Shown here in pieces: positions 1-8,115 of a stretch of DNA of 45,079 nt. The translations under genes were made by a program, and so were the position numbers. The notes below the pieces were generated by a model. The model ran no database searches and was not told the origin of the DNA. It saw nothing but the letters and a program-made list of their open reading frames with translations. The stretch covers positions 1 to 45,079 of the forward strand of contig NZ_JAIPUT010000035.1 of NCBI RefSeq assembly GCF_020055635.1, given 5' to 3'. Within the stretch, counting starts at the first letter, position 1; each line of letters begins with the position of its first letter. This stretch comes from Marivita sp. (lineage in GTDB: Bacteria; Pseudomonadota; Alphaproteobacteria; Rhodobacterales; Rhodobacteraceae).

Positions 1-529
1 AATAGATGAAATCCAGCCGCCCCAGTGGTGAGGGTGCCCAGCCCAGCAGGTAGTAGAAGACATAGACCAGAAGGATGCCGGTGAAGAATGTGGGCAGGGA
101 TACGCCCGCCGTCACCAGAACACGACACAGGTGATCGACCCACGAGCCTTGCCGCACCGCGGCCAGAACACCCAAGGGAATGGCGATGAGGCAGGACAAC
201 ACCAGCGCCGACAGCGTCAGTTCGAGCGAGGCAGGCAGGCGCGCGGCAAGATCGGTCAGCACCGGTTGCCCTGTGCTGATCGACCGGCCTAGGTCGCCTT
301 GTGCAAGATCGCCGACATAGAGGAAGAACTGCGTCACCAGCGGTTTGTCGAGGCCAAGCGCCTCGCGCACCTGCTGGATGGATTCGGCATCCGCCATGGC
401 ACCCGCGAAATAGACGGCCGGATCGCCGGGCAGGGCGCGGGTCAAGATGAAGCTGATCACGATCACCCCGATGATCACCGGCACGGTCTGTGCCAGCCGC
501 ATCCCGATCGCGCTCGTCCGCCCGGCCAT
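1..529 (-). CDS. ABC transporter permease, DppB/OppB type (partial, 3' end off window)
   Basis: Inner-membrane permease of a peptide/opine/nickel-type ABC importer. About 176 N-terminal codons are visible, reading leftwards off the window. The start is an ATG at 529 followed by MAGRTSAIGMRLAQTVPVII. It shows the family pattern: a first transmembrane helix rich in V/I, then RALPGDPAVYFAGA, a segment ending ALGLDKPLVTQFF, then LGRSISTGQPV and further hydrophobic helices. The start lies 3 nt after the stop of the upstream binding-protein gene, so the two form one operon and are probably translationally coupled. Substrate cannot be deduced; family 5 transporters carry peptides, opines, sugars or metals. 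Confidence 0.88.
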   Translation of the reverse strand, partial: MAGRTSAIGMRLAQTVPVIIGVIVISFILTRALPGDPAVYFAGAMADAESIQQVREALGLDKPLVTQFFLYVGDLAQGDLGRSISTGQPVLTDLAARLPASLELTLSALVLSCLIAIPLGVLAAVRQGSWVDHLCRVLVTAGVSLPTFFTGILLVYVFYYLLGWAPSPLGRLDFIY

Positions 530-532
530 GGC

Positions 533-2140
533 TCAGACCCCCGCCATGCGGCGCGGGTCAAGCTGGCGGTGAAACCAGAACTCGTAGCCCGACGCGCCAT
601 TGACCGCGACGTTCAGCGCCGGCTGATAGAGAGGGATGCGTGGCAGGTCGTCGATCACGATCTGGAACATCTTCTTAACCAGAGGTGCCCATTCGGGGTC
701 GTCCATCGACATGTGCAGCGTCTGTTCGGTCAGGGCGTGAACCTCTTCATTGTCGTAGTTGGACGAATTGAACAGCCGGTCCTTCTGATAGGCCCAGAAG
801 AAGTAGTAATCAGGCGTGTTCAGCCATCCACCGAAGTTTTCCAGATGGAAATCAAGCGACTTGTCGACCAGCGCCACGGTTCGCCAGTTGGCGCCGGGGA
901 TACGTTCGACACTGGTGGTGATGCCAAGCTGACCAAGGCTTTCCTGGATCAGCAGGGCTGTCGGCTCCATCCAGCTTGCCAGATCGAGGCTGATCGACAT
1001 CTGCACCGGGAAGCCGCTCGCAAAGCTGGACGCCTCAAGGTGCTCGCGCGCCTTGTCCATGTCGGTGGCGTAGGGGAACGGGCGGGGCCAGGCGGTGTCG
1101 GTGATCTCGGTCGGGCCGCCCCACATCGGCGCACCGCGCCCGTAGGCGGCGGATTGGAAGATCGCCTCGTAGGGGATCGCATGGGCGATGGCCTTGCGCA
1201 CATCGGGGTCCTGGAACGGCTCGAACTTGGTGTTGAGGCAGGCGCAGTGGATGCAGTTCTCGATCGGCGTCGAGAAAACGTCGACCGTCCCCACCAGTTC
1301 AGACGCATCGCGGTCTGGGATGTCGAACGAGACCTGCACGTCGCCCCGTTCGATCAGTGCGCGGCGGGTCGAATTGTTCGGCACCTCGCGCATGATGACG
1401 CGCCGGATCTCGGGCAGCGGACCGCCGGTCCAGGCATCGTTGCGGTCATAGACGATCTGCTGTCCTTGGTCCCAGCGCGTGACGGTATAGGCACCCGATC
1501 CAGCGGTGGTGGTGTGCAGGTAGTCCGTGGCCCATGGGTCGGCTTCGGTCGCATTGTCGATGGCCACCTTTGAGTTGATGATGAAAGGCACAGGTACGGC
1601 CAAATTCGGCAGCGACAGCATGGACGGGTAGTCCAGTCGCAGCACGAAGGTCCGGTCGTCCACCGCCTCGAACTGGTCGGGGCGGAAGAACCCACCGGCG
1701 CGCATTTGAGTGGACGGAAACCCGCCCACCGAGACCGCGCGGTCGAAGGACCATTTCACATCCGCCGCTGTCACGGGGCTGCCATCGGTGAAGGTGGCGT
1801 CGGATTTTAGCGTGAAGGTGAAGACCAGGCCATCGTCGGAAATTGTCCAGCTTTCGGCGAGTTCGGGCACGATGGTGTCGTAATCATACGACATCTCGCC
1901 AGTTGGCAATTGCCGCGACCCGAAGCCGACAAGCCGGTCATAGCAGTTGATCGCGACCTGGTAGCTGGCGCGGTTCGTGCCCGTTCGGTGCAGGTCCAGA
2001 CTGTTGATCGTCTGGCCCGAGGCCACGACCATCGTCTCGAGGCCCTGTGCCTCTGCCTTGGTGGCCCAGGCGAAAGGTGTCATTGCCGCGCCGCCGAATG
2101 CGGCGGTCGTTGCGAGGAAATTTCTTCGATCGGTGTGCAT
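533..2140 (-). CDS. ABC transporter substrate-binding protein, family 5 (peptide/opine type), Tat-exported
   Basis: Periplasmic solute-binding protein, 535 aa, the usual length for SBP_bac_5. The N-terminus TDRRNFLATTAAFGGAAM is a twin-arginine signal ending near AKAEAQ, so it is probably exported folded. Family landmarks include the early TINSLDLHRTG segment, PELAESWTISDDGLVFTFTL and the FTDGSPVTAADVKWSFDR motif around residues 115-135. The ATG at 2140 has a purine-rich AAGGGGG upstream. It is first in an operon with the permease gene (3 nt gap) and diverges from a LysR gene, which is the likely regulator. The ligand is unknown; peptides are only the family default. Confidence 0.9.
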   Translation of the reverse strand: MHTDRRNFLATTAAFGGAAMTPFAWATKAEAQGLETMVVASGQTINSLDLHRTGTNRASYQVAINCYDRLVGFGSRQLPTGEMSYDYDTIVPELAESWTISDDGLVFTFTLKSDATFTDGSPVTAADVKWSFDRAVSVGGFPSTQMRAGGFFRPDQFEAVDDRTFVLRLDYPSMLSLPNLAVPVPFIINSKVAIDNATEADPWATDYLHTTTAGSGAYTVTRWDQGQQIVYDRNDAWTGGPLPEIRRVIMREVPNNSTRRALIERGDVQVSFDIPDRDASELVGTVDVFSTPIENCIHCACLNTKFEPFQDPDVRKAIAHAIPYEAIFQSAAYGRGAPMWGGPTEITDTAWPRPFPYATDMDKAREHLEASSFASGFPVQMSISLDLASWMEPTALLIQESLGQLGITTSVERIPGANWRTVALVDKSLDFHLENFGGWLNTPDYYFFWAYQKDRLFNSSNYDNEEVHALTEQTLHMSMDDPEWAPLVKKMFQIVIDDLPRIPLYQPALNVAVNGASGYEFWFHRQLDPRRMAGV

Positions 2141-2191
2141 TGGTGGCAGCCCCCTTGGCGTCGGTCATTGTTCTGCCGTGCAGCATGGCAG

Positions 2192-2220
2192 GTTACAGGC
2201 AGTTCGAAAAATGCTATGAT
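2192..2220 (+). promoter_or_regulatory. Putative sigma-70 promoter of the LysR gene
   Basis: A -35-like GTTACA at 2192-2197 and a -10-like TATGAT at 2215-2220 are separated by 17 nt. The predicted transcription start is near 2227, just before the palindrome at 2232-2248, so a bound regulator would sit at about +5 to +21. Assigned by consensus match only. Confidence 0.45.
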
Positions 2221-2231
2221 TTCACCGATCC

Positions 2232-2248
2232 GGTGCATTCAATGCACC
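2232..2248. promoter_or_regulatory. Perfect inverted repeat, candidate LysR operator
   Basis: GGTGCATT-C-AATGCACC is a perfect 8+1+8 palindrome containing TGCATTCAATGCA, an exact T-N11-A LysR box. It lies between the divergent binding-protein operon and the LysR gene, immediately before the LysR ribosome binding site. This position suits autoregulation. GTGCATT recurs at 2135-2141 over the binding-protein start codon, possibly by chance. Confidence 0.6.
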
Positions 2249-2265
2249 ACTAAGGAAAGCGCGTG

Positions 2266-3168
2266 ATGCAACACTTGGACACGTTCCGCCTTATCGAGGC
2301 AATCGCGCGCGCCGGATCCATCCGCAAGGCGGCGGAAGATTCGAACATCACCGCCTCGGCCTTGAACCGACGCCTGGCGCGGTTCGAGCGCGAGTTCGGG
2401 TCGCAGATCTTCGAACGGCTGCCGCGGGGCGTGCGTCTCAACCCGGCCGGAGAGCTGGTGTTGCAGCACTACCGCGCGCAACGCTCGGACCTGGCGCGCG
2501 TGAAAAGCCAGGTTGCCGATCTGACGGGGGTGCGAAGGGGCCATGTCACGATCGCCTGTTCGCAGGCACTCTTGCCCTTCTTCCTGCCGGAACAGATCGC
2601 GGCCTACCGCAATGCGCATCCGGGCGTGACCTTTGCCGTCAACGTGCGTGACCGTGAACAGGCCGAAGCGGAACTGGTCAGTTTCAGAAGCGACCTTGCG
2701 CTGGTGTTCGAACCCCGCGTGCTGGTCGATTTCCAGGTCCTGCACGCTATCCCACAGCCGGTTTGCGCGCTGTTTGCACGGGATCATCCGCTTGCCCAGC
2801 AGCCCGAACTGCGGCTGCGCGACTGTCTCGATCATCCGCATATCGCGCCTGCGCACAAGTACGGCGTGCGCGGTCTGCTCGACATGGCGGCCAAGCGGGT
2901 CGGGCGGACGGTGACGCCGGTAGTGGAGACAGAGTCTTTCGAGTTGATCCGCTACTACGTGATGCATGAGCGCGCAGTCGGCTTCCAGATTCCGATCGGT
3001 CTATCGGCCGAACGAGATACCGGGATGGTTTTCCGGCCAATCTCGGTACGTGACATGCCCCCGGGAAACCTGCTCCTTGGCCAGATGCGGGGGCGCGTCC
3101 TCTCCGTTGCCACATCGCGGTTCGCAGACCAGGTCGCGCTGGCGCTTGCGGAAATGTCAGGCGCGTGA
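2266..3168 (+). CDS. LysR-family transcriptional regulator
   Basis: DNA-binding regulator of 300 aa, the usual LysR length. Residues ~1-60 form the winged helix-turn-helix: MQHLDTFRLIEAIARAGSIRKAAE, then SALNRRLARFEREFGSQIFERLP and the RGVRLNPAGELVL wing. The rest is a periplasmic-binding-like effector domain. The ATG at 2266 is preferred over an overlapping GTG at 2263 because AAGGAAAG at 2252-2259 gives better spacing. The gene is divergent from the ABC binding-protein operon, its likely target, with a T-N11-A palindrome in between. The effector is probably the transported compound or a derivative (inference). Confidence 0.9.
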   Translation: MQHLDTFRLIEAIARAGSIRKAAEDSNITASALNRRLARFEREFGSQIFERLPRGVRLNPAGELVLQHYRAQRSDLARVKSQVADLTGVRRGHVTIACSQALLPFFLPEQIAAYRNAHPGVTFAVNVRDREQAEAELVSFRSDLALVFEPRVLVDFQVLHAIPQPVCALFARDHPLAQQPELRLRDCLDHPHIAPAHKYGVRGLLDMAAKRVGRTVTPVVETESFELIRYYVMHERAVGFQIPIGLSAERDTGMVFRPISVRDMPPGNLLLGQMRGRVLSVATSRFADQVALALAEMSGA

Positions 3169-3442
3169 GGCTGCGCTAAGCCGCAGGCCCTGCGGCGTCA
3201 TTGGAAAATGCCCAGCAAACTGGATGAAGCACGCGGCTGCGTTCCGTCTTGTCGACCTTTTCAACCACCCGACGCAATGCTGCGCCGCCGCACTGTTTCG
3301 CTTCAGGTATCCGGCAGGAACCAATCGTCCGCAGCCATCACTTGATCGGCCAAGGGAACGGCAGGTTGATGAATATAGCAAACACAGTTTTCGAGTCTCG
3401 CATGACCCACTATTCCCTTGAGCGGAAACCATAAATCGGCGG
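3169..3442. other. Intergenic region between convergent lysR and lytTR genes, with one hairpin
   Basis: No reading frame here has a credible start or family pattern. A perfect hairpin at 3180-3196 (GCCGCAG, loop GCC, CTGCGGC) just after the LysR stop lacks a T-run; it could be a weak terminator or an isolated relative of the hairpin arrays elsewhere in the window. Nothing else is seen. Confidence 0.4.
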
Positions 3443-4306
3443 TCACATCGGTTGGTCGAGGTGGCGTGAGATCCAGTCCTGTACATCGCCCAGGCGGGTA
3501 CGGGCGACGGGAACAACCGTGTCGTCGCGCAGGCGCAATGTCATGCGTCCGTTGCTGCGTTCCGGTGTTACCACCTGGTCCCGGGCGACCCACCAGGACC
3601 GGTGTGGCTGTATTCCATCCTCGGGCTGTGTCTGCGCGACAAGATCGCTGAGCCGCGCCCGGAAGAGCTTGCGCGTGTCGGTCAGGGTCAGATGCACATG
3701 ATGTTCGCGCGCCTCGATGTGGTGCAGATCGCGCAGGTCGATCTTTTCTCCGCCTACAACCAGGTGACGCGCCACGGTGGCGGTTTTGATCTCGGCCCGG
3801 ACGCCGGGCATGATGAATTTGAAGAACACGGTTTCCAGGCCCTGAACCGCCAGGAAATAGAAATTCAGCTGCGACAGGACATCCTGCGGATAGTTTCCGT
3901 TGCTTGCAATATCGGCCGCCGTCTCGCAGAGCGCGACCGTGGGGCAGAGCGCGATCAGGCTCAGCAGGGGTGATGGGATCCGAAGCCTGGGTAGCGACCG
4001 GACGAGCGCAGCGGCACCGAGCAGTACGGCGTGATAGAGGCACAGGTAGAGGACCAGGGCGATGGGCCAGATGATGACGCTGAACCACATGGGCACATAG
4101 CTGCGGGCCCCCGACGGATCGGCGGCGAAGAAGGTCACCACGCAAAGCGCCATGAACACCATTGTCCGCTTGTGGAACAGGACATGGGTGAACAGCGCGG
4201 TGTCAAACGCCATTTTCCCACCGAGCAAGTCCCAGAAGCGAATTTCAGTTTTAAAAAGTCTTTCCACTACAAGGCGTTGATTCTCATACACTGTTGAACA
4301 AGACAT
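3443..4306 (-). CDS. Membrane-anchored LytTR-domain transcriptional regulator
   Basis: Protein of 287 aa with about four N-terminal transmembrane helices (for example VFMALCVVTFFAA, FSVIIWPIALVLYLCLY, LLSLIALCPTVALC, NFYFLAVQGLETVFF) and a C-terminal LytTR DNA-binding domain (EKIDLRDLHHIEAREHHVHL, then LRLRDDTVVPVARTRL). This architecture suggests a one-component membrane regulator. The ATG at 4306 is chosen because AGGAAGGAAATTA precedes it; an internal ATG at 4213 would also keep all helices. No partner histidine kinase is in the window. Target genes and signal are unknown. Confidence 0.85.
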   Translation of the reverse strand: MSCSTVYENQRLVVERLFKTEIRFWDLLGGKMAFDTALFTHVLFHKRTMVFMALCVVTFFAADPSGARSYVPMWFSVIIWPIALVLYLCLYHAVLLGAAALVRSLPRLRIPSPLLSLIALCPTVALCETAADIASNGNYPQDVLSQLNFYFLAVQGLETVFFKFIMPGVRAEIKTATVARHLVVGGEKIDLRDLHHIEAREHHVHLTLTDTRKLFRARLSDLVAQTQPEDGIQPHRSWWVARDQVVTPERSNGRMTLRLRDDTVVPVARTRLGDVQDWISRHLDQPM

Positions 4307-4632
4307 TAATTTCCTTCCTGCGGGCGGGGCAATCTCCGTTTTCTCTTTGGTGAAACGGTCGCAGACACATGACAATTTGGGCACGATGCGATTGGCGGTC
4401 TTGCGCAGATAGACCGGCGGCGCCGGGGCGTTTGTTTGTTCGTTCTGCCCCGGGATTTGCACGGACGGCCGGAAAGGGCTGCTGCCACGGGTCGGGGCTG
4501 AACCGGTGATCTGTGATCAAAGCCAAGCCGAAATTTGCCGGACAAACCTTGCGGCTGACGCTCTGTGCCGGGCCTGCAAAACGGCGCATCTGACCGGTGC
4601 AAATTTTGCTTGGGAAAAGCGCGTGAAAGCGC
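4307..4632. other. Gene-free stretch upstream of tRNA-Asp pair
   Basis: About 330 nt without a convincing gene. The frame upstream of the LytTR start stays open but lacks an RBS and homologous-looking sequence. A short dyad AAGCGC/GCGCTT (4617-4634) overlaps the -35 region of the tRNA promoter. Nothing else is recognised. Confidence 0.4.
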
Positions 4633-4660
4633 TTGACGGGGCAGGGCGCTGACCATAGAA
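4633..4660 (+). promoter_or_regulatory. Putative tRNA-Asp promoter
   Basis: TTGACG at 4633-4638 followed after 16 nt by ATAGAA at 4655-4660; the predicted start is near 4667, about 26 nt before the first tRNA. The CTTGAC form is common at strong alphaproteobacterial promoters. Consensus-based call only. Confidence 0.45.
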
Positions 4661-4692
4661 CCCGCGACACGCCCAGATGCGGGCGGCAGTGA

Positions 4693-4769
4693 GCGGTTGT
4701 AGCTCAGTTGGTTAGAGTACCGGCCTGTCACGCCGGGGGTCGCGGGTTCGAGCCCCGTCAACCGCGCCA
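4693..4769 (+). tRNA. tRNA-Asp (GTC), copy 1
   Basis: 77 nt including an encoded CCA. Acceptor arms GCGGTTG and CAACCGC pair perfectly. The anticodon stem CCGGC/GCCGG encloses CTGTCAC with anticodon GTC, and the T arm GCGGG-TTCGAGC-CCCGT is canonical. It is the first of two identical tandem genes. Confidence 0.98.
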
Positions 4770-4798
4770 CCACTGCCAAACGGATCAGCGTGAAATGC

Positions 4799-4875
4799 GC
4801 GGTTGTAGCTCAGTTGGTTAGAGTACCGGCCTGTCACGCCGGGGGTCGCGGGTTCGAGCCCCGTCAACCGCGCCA
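4799..4875 (+). tRNA. tRNA-Asp (GTC), copy 2
   Basis: Identical over all 77 nt to the copy at 4693-4769, with a 29 nt spacer. Both are probably processed from one transcript. The 3' end lies 25 nt from the end of the converging hydrolase gene. Confidence 0.98.
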
Positions 4876-4900
4876 TTTTCACCCTTCCGGATGACGCTCT

Positions 4901-5761
4901 TTACAGCGCCGAGAGAAACGAAAGCACTGCGTCGGTCGTGGCTTTCGGCGATTGGTCCGGAAAGAAGTGCCCGCCGTCGATCGCGGCATGCTCCATCGAC
5001 ACAAGCCTGTCCTGCCACGTCGCGGGCACATCCAGCAGTTTGGCCATCGCGCCGTCCTTGCCATACAGCACAAGCGACGGGCAGGTGACCTTGCGCGGCA
5101 GGTCCTGGGTGTCGTGAACCCAGTCGATCTCGATCGCGGCGCGGTAGTCGTGGCACATGGCGCGGATGCAATCGGGATCGCGCCAGGCAGCGCGGTAATC
5201 GGCAAGAAGTTCCGGGTCGAAATCCTCCAGCGAGGCTTTGCCGAATCCCAGCAGGCAGCGTTCGAAAAAGGCATCCGGGTCATGCCCGATCATGGTCTCG
5301 GGAAACGGCGCGGGCTGGGCAAGGAACAGCCAATGGTAATAGGCCTTGGCGATGTCGGTGGTCATCCGCGTCAAAAGATGCTCGGTCGGAACGATGTCCA
5401 TCACGCACAGGCTGTGAACGGCCTCCGGGTGATCCAGCGCCATGCGATGCGCGGTGCGCGCGCCACGGTCGTGCCCGGCGACATGAAACCGGGAGTGACC
5501 CAGGGACTCCATGAGCAACACCATGTCCTGCGCCATGTGGCGAAAACTCATGTCGGCCATGTCCACGGGTTTGCTGCTTTCGCCGTATCCGCGCAGATCG
5601 GCGGCGACGATCGTGAAGGCCTGCGCAAGCGCCGGGATCAAGGGCCGCCACATCGCGCGGGTTTGCGGAAAACCATGCAACAGCAAAAGAGGCGGTCCGT
5701 TTCCGGCCACCTCGTATGCGATCACTTGCGTATGTGTCGTAAAGCTTCTCGTGTCGATCAT
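4901..5761 (-). CDS. Alpha/beta hydrolase, fluoroacetate dehalogenase-like
   Basis: Cytosolic alpha/beta-hydrolase of 286 aa, probably a haloacetate dehalogenase (haloacetate to glycolate plus halide). Every residue I recall as diagnostic of fluoroacetate dehalogenase is present: nucleophile D98 in GHDRGAR with carboxylate-binding R99 and R102, D122 in CVMDIVP, the halide pocket H143-W144 in YYHWLFLAQP, Y206 in CHDYRA, and catalytic H265 in DGGHFF. The ATG at 5761 overlaps the stop of the upstream gene as ATGA, so the two are coupled. Epoxide hydrolase is a less likely alternative because the epoxide-activating tyrosines are replaced by the HW pocket. The physiological substrate is unknown. 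Confidence 0.82.
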   Translation of the reverse strand: MIDTRSFTTHTQVIAYEVAGNGPPLLLLHGFPQTRAMWRPLIPALAQAFTIVAADLRGYGESSKPVDMADMSFRHMAQDMVLLMESLGHSRFHVAGHDRGARTAHRMALDHPEAVHSLCVMDIVPTEHLLTRMTTDIAKAYYHWLFLAQPAPFPETMIGHDPDAFFERCLLGFGKASLEDFDPELLADYRAAWRDPDCIRAMCHDYRAAIEIDWVHDTQDLPRKVTCPSLVLYGKDGAMAKLLDVPATWQDRLVSMEHAAIDGGHFFPDQSPKATTDAVLSFLSAL

Positions 5762-6339
5762 TTCGGCGAGGAGGAAACCATCACCGCACCGGCCCAGTCA
5801 ATCTCTGCGATCCGATTGCCTTTTTCCTGCGCAAAGGCGACGATGTCGACAGGACCGTCAAGGCCGGCCATCTGGTAGCCCGCCTGGATGTGGCTTTCAT
5901 CCAGGGCACTGACACCAAGGGCCACCGCCGCGCCGACGACCAGCCCGACCGCGTTGCGGCGTCCGGTGGCGCGCGGGTTCACGATGCGCAGCATGTTGGC
6001 GATGTAGAAAATGATCAGGCCGATGATCAGAATCGAAATGCCGTTCATCGCATGCCCCAGGAACGGACCAGGCCAACCGGACCGGATCAACAGGTCCTGA
6101 ACCGTTTCCGGGTTGTTGGCGGCAAAGAGCGCCGTCACGGCAAGGGCAAAACCGACCCCCAACATCACGATCGGCTTGTCCGTCTTTTTCAGGCGCCTGG
6201 ATTTCTCCATCTCCCACGGCTGACGGAATTCCTTGGCGCTTTTGGGCATGGCGGCAAACGCAGGGTCCAGCCGCTTGATGCGGCTTTCGAAATCGTTGCG
6301 ATCCTGCTTTTTCAATACATGTCTCATGGGATTAACCAT
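5758..6339 (-). CDS. Conserved membrane protein of unknown function
   Basis: 193 aa. A charged, Lys/Arg-rich N-terminal region of ~55 residues is followed by hydrophobic stretches IVMLGVGFALAVTALFA, ISILIIGLIIFYIANML and AVGLVVGAAVALGVSA, then a short acidic tail (DGPVDIVAFAQEKGNRI). I do not recognise the family. It overlaps the dehalogenase-like gene by 4 nt (ATGA), so they are co-translated. The start could instead be the ATG at 6327; neither has a strong Shine-Dalgarno. Confidence 0.7.
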   Translation of the reverse strand: MVNPMRHVLKKQDRNDFESRIKRLDPAFAAMPKSAKEFRQPWEMEKSRRLKKTDKPIVMLGVGFALAVTALFAANNPETVQDLLIRSGWPGPFLGHAMNGISILIIGLIIFYIANMLRIVNPRATGRRNAVGLVVGAAVALGVSALDESHIQAGYQMAGLDGPVDIVAFAQEKGNRIAEIDWAGAVMVSSSPK

Positions 6340-6441
6340 TCGCTAGGAATTGTGACCAGAATGGGAACCTGTTGCGTCCCTTCTGCGGTAATTCCCGCCA
6401 AGTTTAGGAGGCGCGCCTGCGTCAGCTTCCCGTTTCCGCCG

Positions 6442-7818
6442 TCACTCCTTGCTGAGAGCATCCAGGATACGCGCCCAGCTGCGCGCGCCCTTGTGGAAAC
6501 TCTCGACGTCGTATTTCTCGTTCGGGCTGTGGATCTGATCGTCATCCTTGCCGAAGCCGATCAGCATCGATTCGGTTTCGAGAAGCGACTGGAAATAGCC
6601 GGCGACCGGGATCGACCCGCCCGAGCCGATAAAGGCCGCCTCATCCGGCCATTCATCGCTCAGGGCCTTGCGGGCGGTTTCGAACATCGGGTTGTCGATC
6701 GACATGACCGAGGCCGGGGCCGCGCCGTCGCTGTTGAAACTGATGTCGCAATCGGGCGGCAGCATCGCCTGCACCATCTCGCGGAAGCTCTGGTCGATGG
6801 CGTGCGGGTCCTGGTCGCCGACAAGACGGAAACTGATCTTGGCGTGGGCCTGCGACGGCAGGACCGTCTTGAAGCCCGCGCCCTGGTATCCGCCGCCAAT
6901 TCCGTTCACCTCGCAGGTCGGCCGCGCCCAGAGCATTTCCAGCGCGCTGCGTCCGGCCTCGCCCGCCAGCTCGGACAGGCCGACATCCTTGAGGAACGCG
7001 GTGTGGTCAAAGCCAAGCATGTCCCATTGCGCGCGCATCTCGTCGGGGATCTCGTGCACACCGTCGTAAAAGCCGGGCACCGTCACGCGCCCTTCGTCAT
7101 CGTGCAGGGCGGCGATGATCCGGGTCAGCACGCGGATCGGATTCATTGCGGCGCCGCCATACATGCCGGAATGCAGATCGCGGCTGGGGCCGGTTATGGT
7201 GATCTCTTCCTTCAGCATCCCGCGCAGCATGGTGGTGATCGCGGGCACCCGGCTGTCGTAAAGCGTGGTGTCGCAGATCAGCGCGATGTCGGCCCTGAGC
7301 TCTTCCGCGTTGTCCTTGAGGAACGGGATCAGGGACGGTGAACCTGATTCCTCTTCGCCCTCGAAGAAGAAGGTGATCTTGCAGGGCAGGCTGCCATGTT
7401 CCGCGATCCAGGCGCGGCAGGCTTCGACAAAGGTCATCAGCTGTCCCTTGTCGTCCGAGGCGCCGCGACCTCGGATCACGCGTCCCTCTGGCGTGTCTTC
7501 CACCTTGGGGTCGAACGGGTCATTGTCCCACAACGCGAGCGGATCAACCGGCTGCACATCGTAGTGGCCGTAAAACAGAAGATGCGGACCCGGCCCGTCG
7601 AGATGTCCCACCACCATCGGATGCCCGGGCGTTGCGCGCTTGGACGCGGTTGCGCCAAGAGAGGTCAGGTCGGCCACCAGCCAGTCCGCCGCAGCGTCAC
7701 AATCTGCCTTGTAGGCGGGATCGGTGGAAATCGACGGAATCCGCAAGAAATCCATCAGCCGGTCAAGGCTGTCCTGCAGATTGGAATCAATGCGCTTAAG
7801 TACGGGATCTACGGACAT
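6442..7818 (-). CDS. M20-family metallopeptidase (dipeptidase)
   Basis: Zinc-dependent dipeptidase of 458 aa, typical of the M20 carnosinase/CPG2-like branch. Metal and catalytic motifs are visible: FYGHYDVQPVDP (H85, with D87), GRGASDDKGQ (bridging Asp ~122) and FFEGEEESGSPS (Glu pair ~155-156). The dimerisation insert follows, containing GPSRDLHSGMYGG. The ATG at 7818 is chosen because AACAGGAGCAATCCC precedes it and the protein then begins at the usual SVDPVLKRIDS; upstream codons in frame are non-conserved. The gene is divergent from hemA across ~300 nt that contain the FNR-type box. Confidence 0.9.
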   Translation of the reverse strand: MSVDPVLKRIDSNLQDSLDRLMDFLRIPSISTDPAYKADCDAAADWLVADLTSLGATASKRATPGHPMVVGHLDGPGPHLLFYGHYDVQPVDPLALWDNDPFDPKVEDTPEGRVIRGRGASDDKGQLMTFVEACRAWIAEHGSLPCKITFFFEGEEESGSPSLIPFLKDNAEELRADIALICDTTLYDSRVPAITTMLRGMLKEEITITGPSRDLHSGMYGGAAMNPIRVLTRIIAALHDDEGRVTVPGFYDGVHEIPDEMRAQWDMLGFDHTAFLKDVGLSELAGEAGRSALEMLWARPTCEVNGIGGGYQGAGFKTVLPSQAHAKISFRLVGDQDPHAIDQSFREMVQAMLPPDCDISFNSDGAAPASVMSIDNPMFETARKALSDEWPDEAAFIGSGGSIPVAGYFQSLLETESMLIGFGKDDDQIHSPNEKYDVESFHKGARSWARILDALSKE

Positions 7819-7971
7819 GGGATTGCTCCTGTTGCGGGTCTTTTTTCGGATTTGCGGCGACCGTATCACCGGCAATCCCACTGTCCAGACCGCGTTGCAT
7901 CGGTCCTGCGGCAAGAATGATGCGCGCGAAATGCAGTTTTTCGTCCGGTTGATGCGATTGCCACCGCGGAC

Positions 7972-7985
7972 TTGACCCAGATCAA
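7972..7985. promoter_or_regulatory. FNR/FnrL-type binding site upstream of hemA
   Basis: TTGACCCAGATCAA matches the FNR consensus TTGAT-N4-ATCAA with one mismatch. It lies ~130 nt before the hemA start, in the shared region with the M20 gene. FnrL control of hemA is established in Rhodobacter sphaeroides, so this is probably the oxygen-responsive site for tetrapyrrole synthesis. Confidence 0.65.
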
Positions 7986-8115
7986 GGCTGCGACGGTTGG
8001 TCATTCCCTAGAAACATTGTCATGCGGGGATGCGATCTATATCCATTCTAAAACGTGAATGCGACCCGGGGCGACGAAACCGGCCCTCGAAGATCGCAGA
8101 CTGAAGGAGATGCCG

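Noticed and set aside
4693-4875. tRNA-associated integrated island
   Set aside because: The second tRNA copy is complete and adjacent; there is no integrase and no att-like repeat bounding foreign DNA.
8110-8115. ATG at 8110 as hemA start
   Set aside because: It directly abuts the Shine-Dalgarno; the GTG at 8116 has correct spacing and gives the 407-aa length with the PLP lysine at 248.
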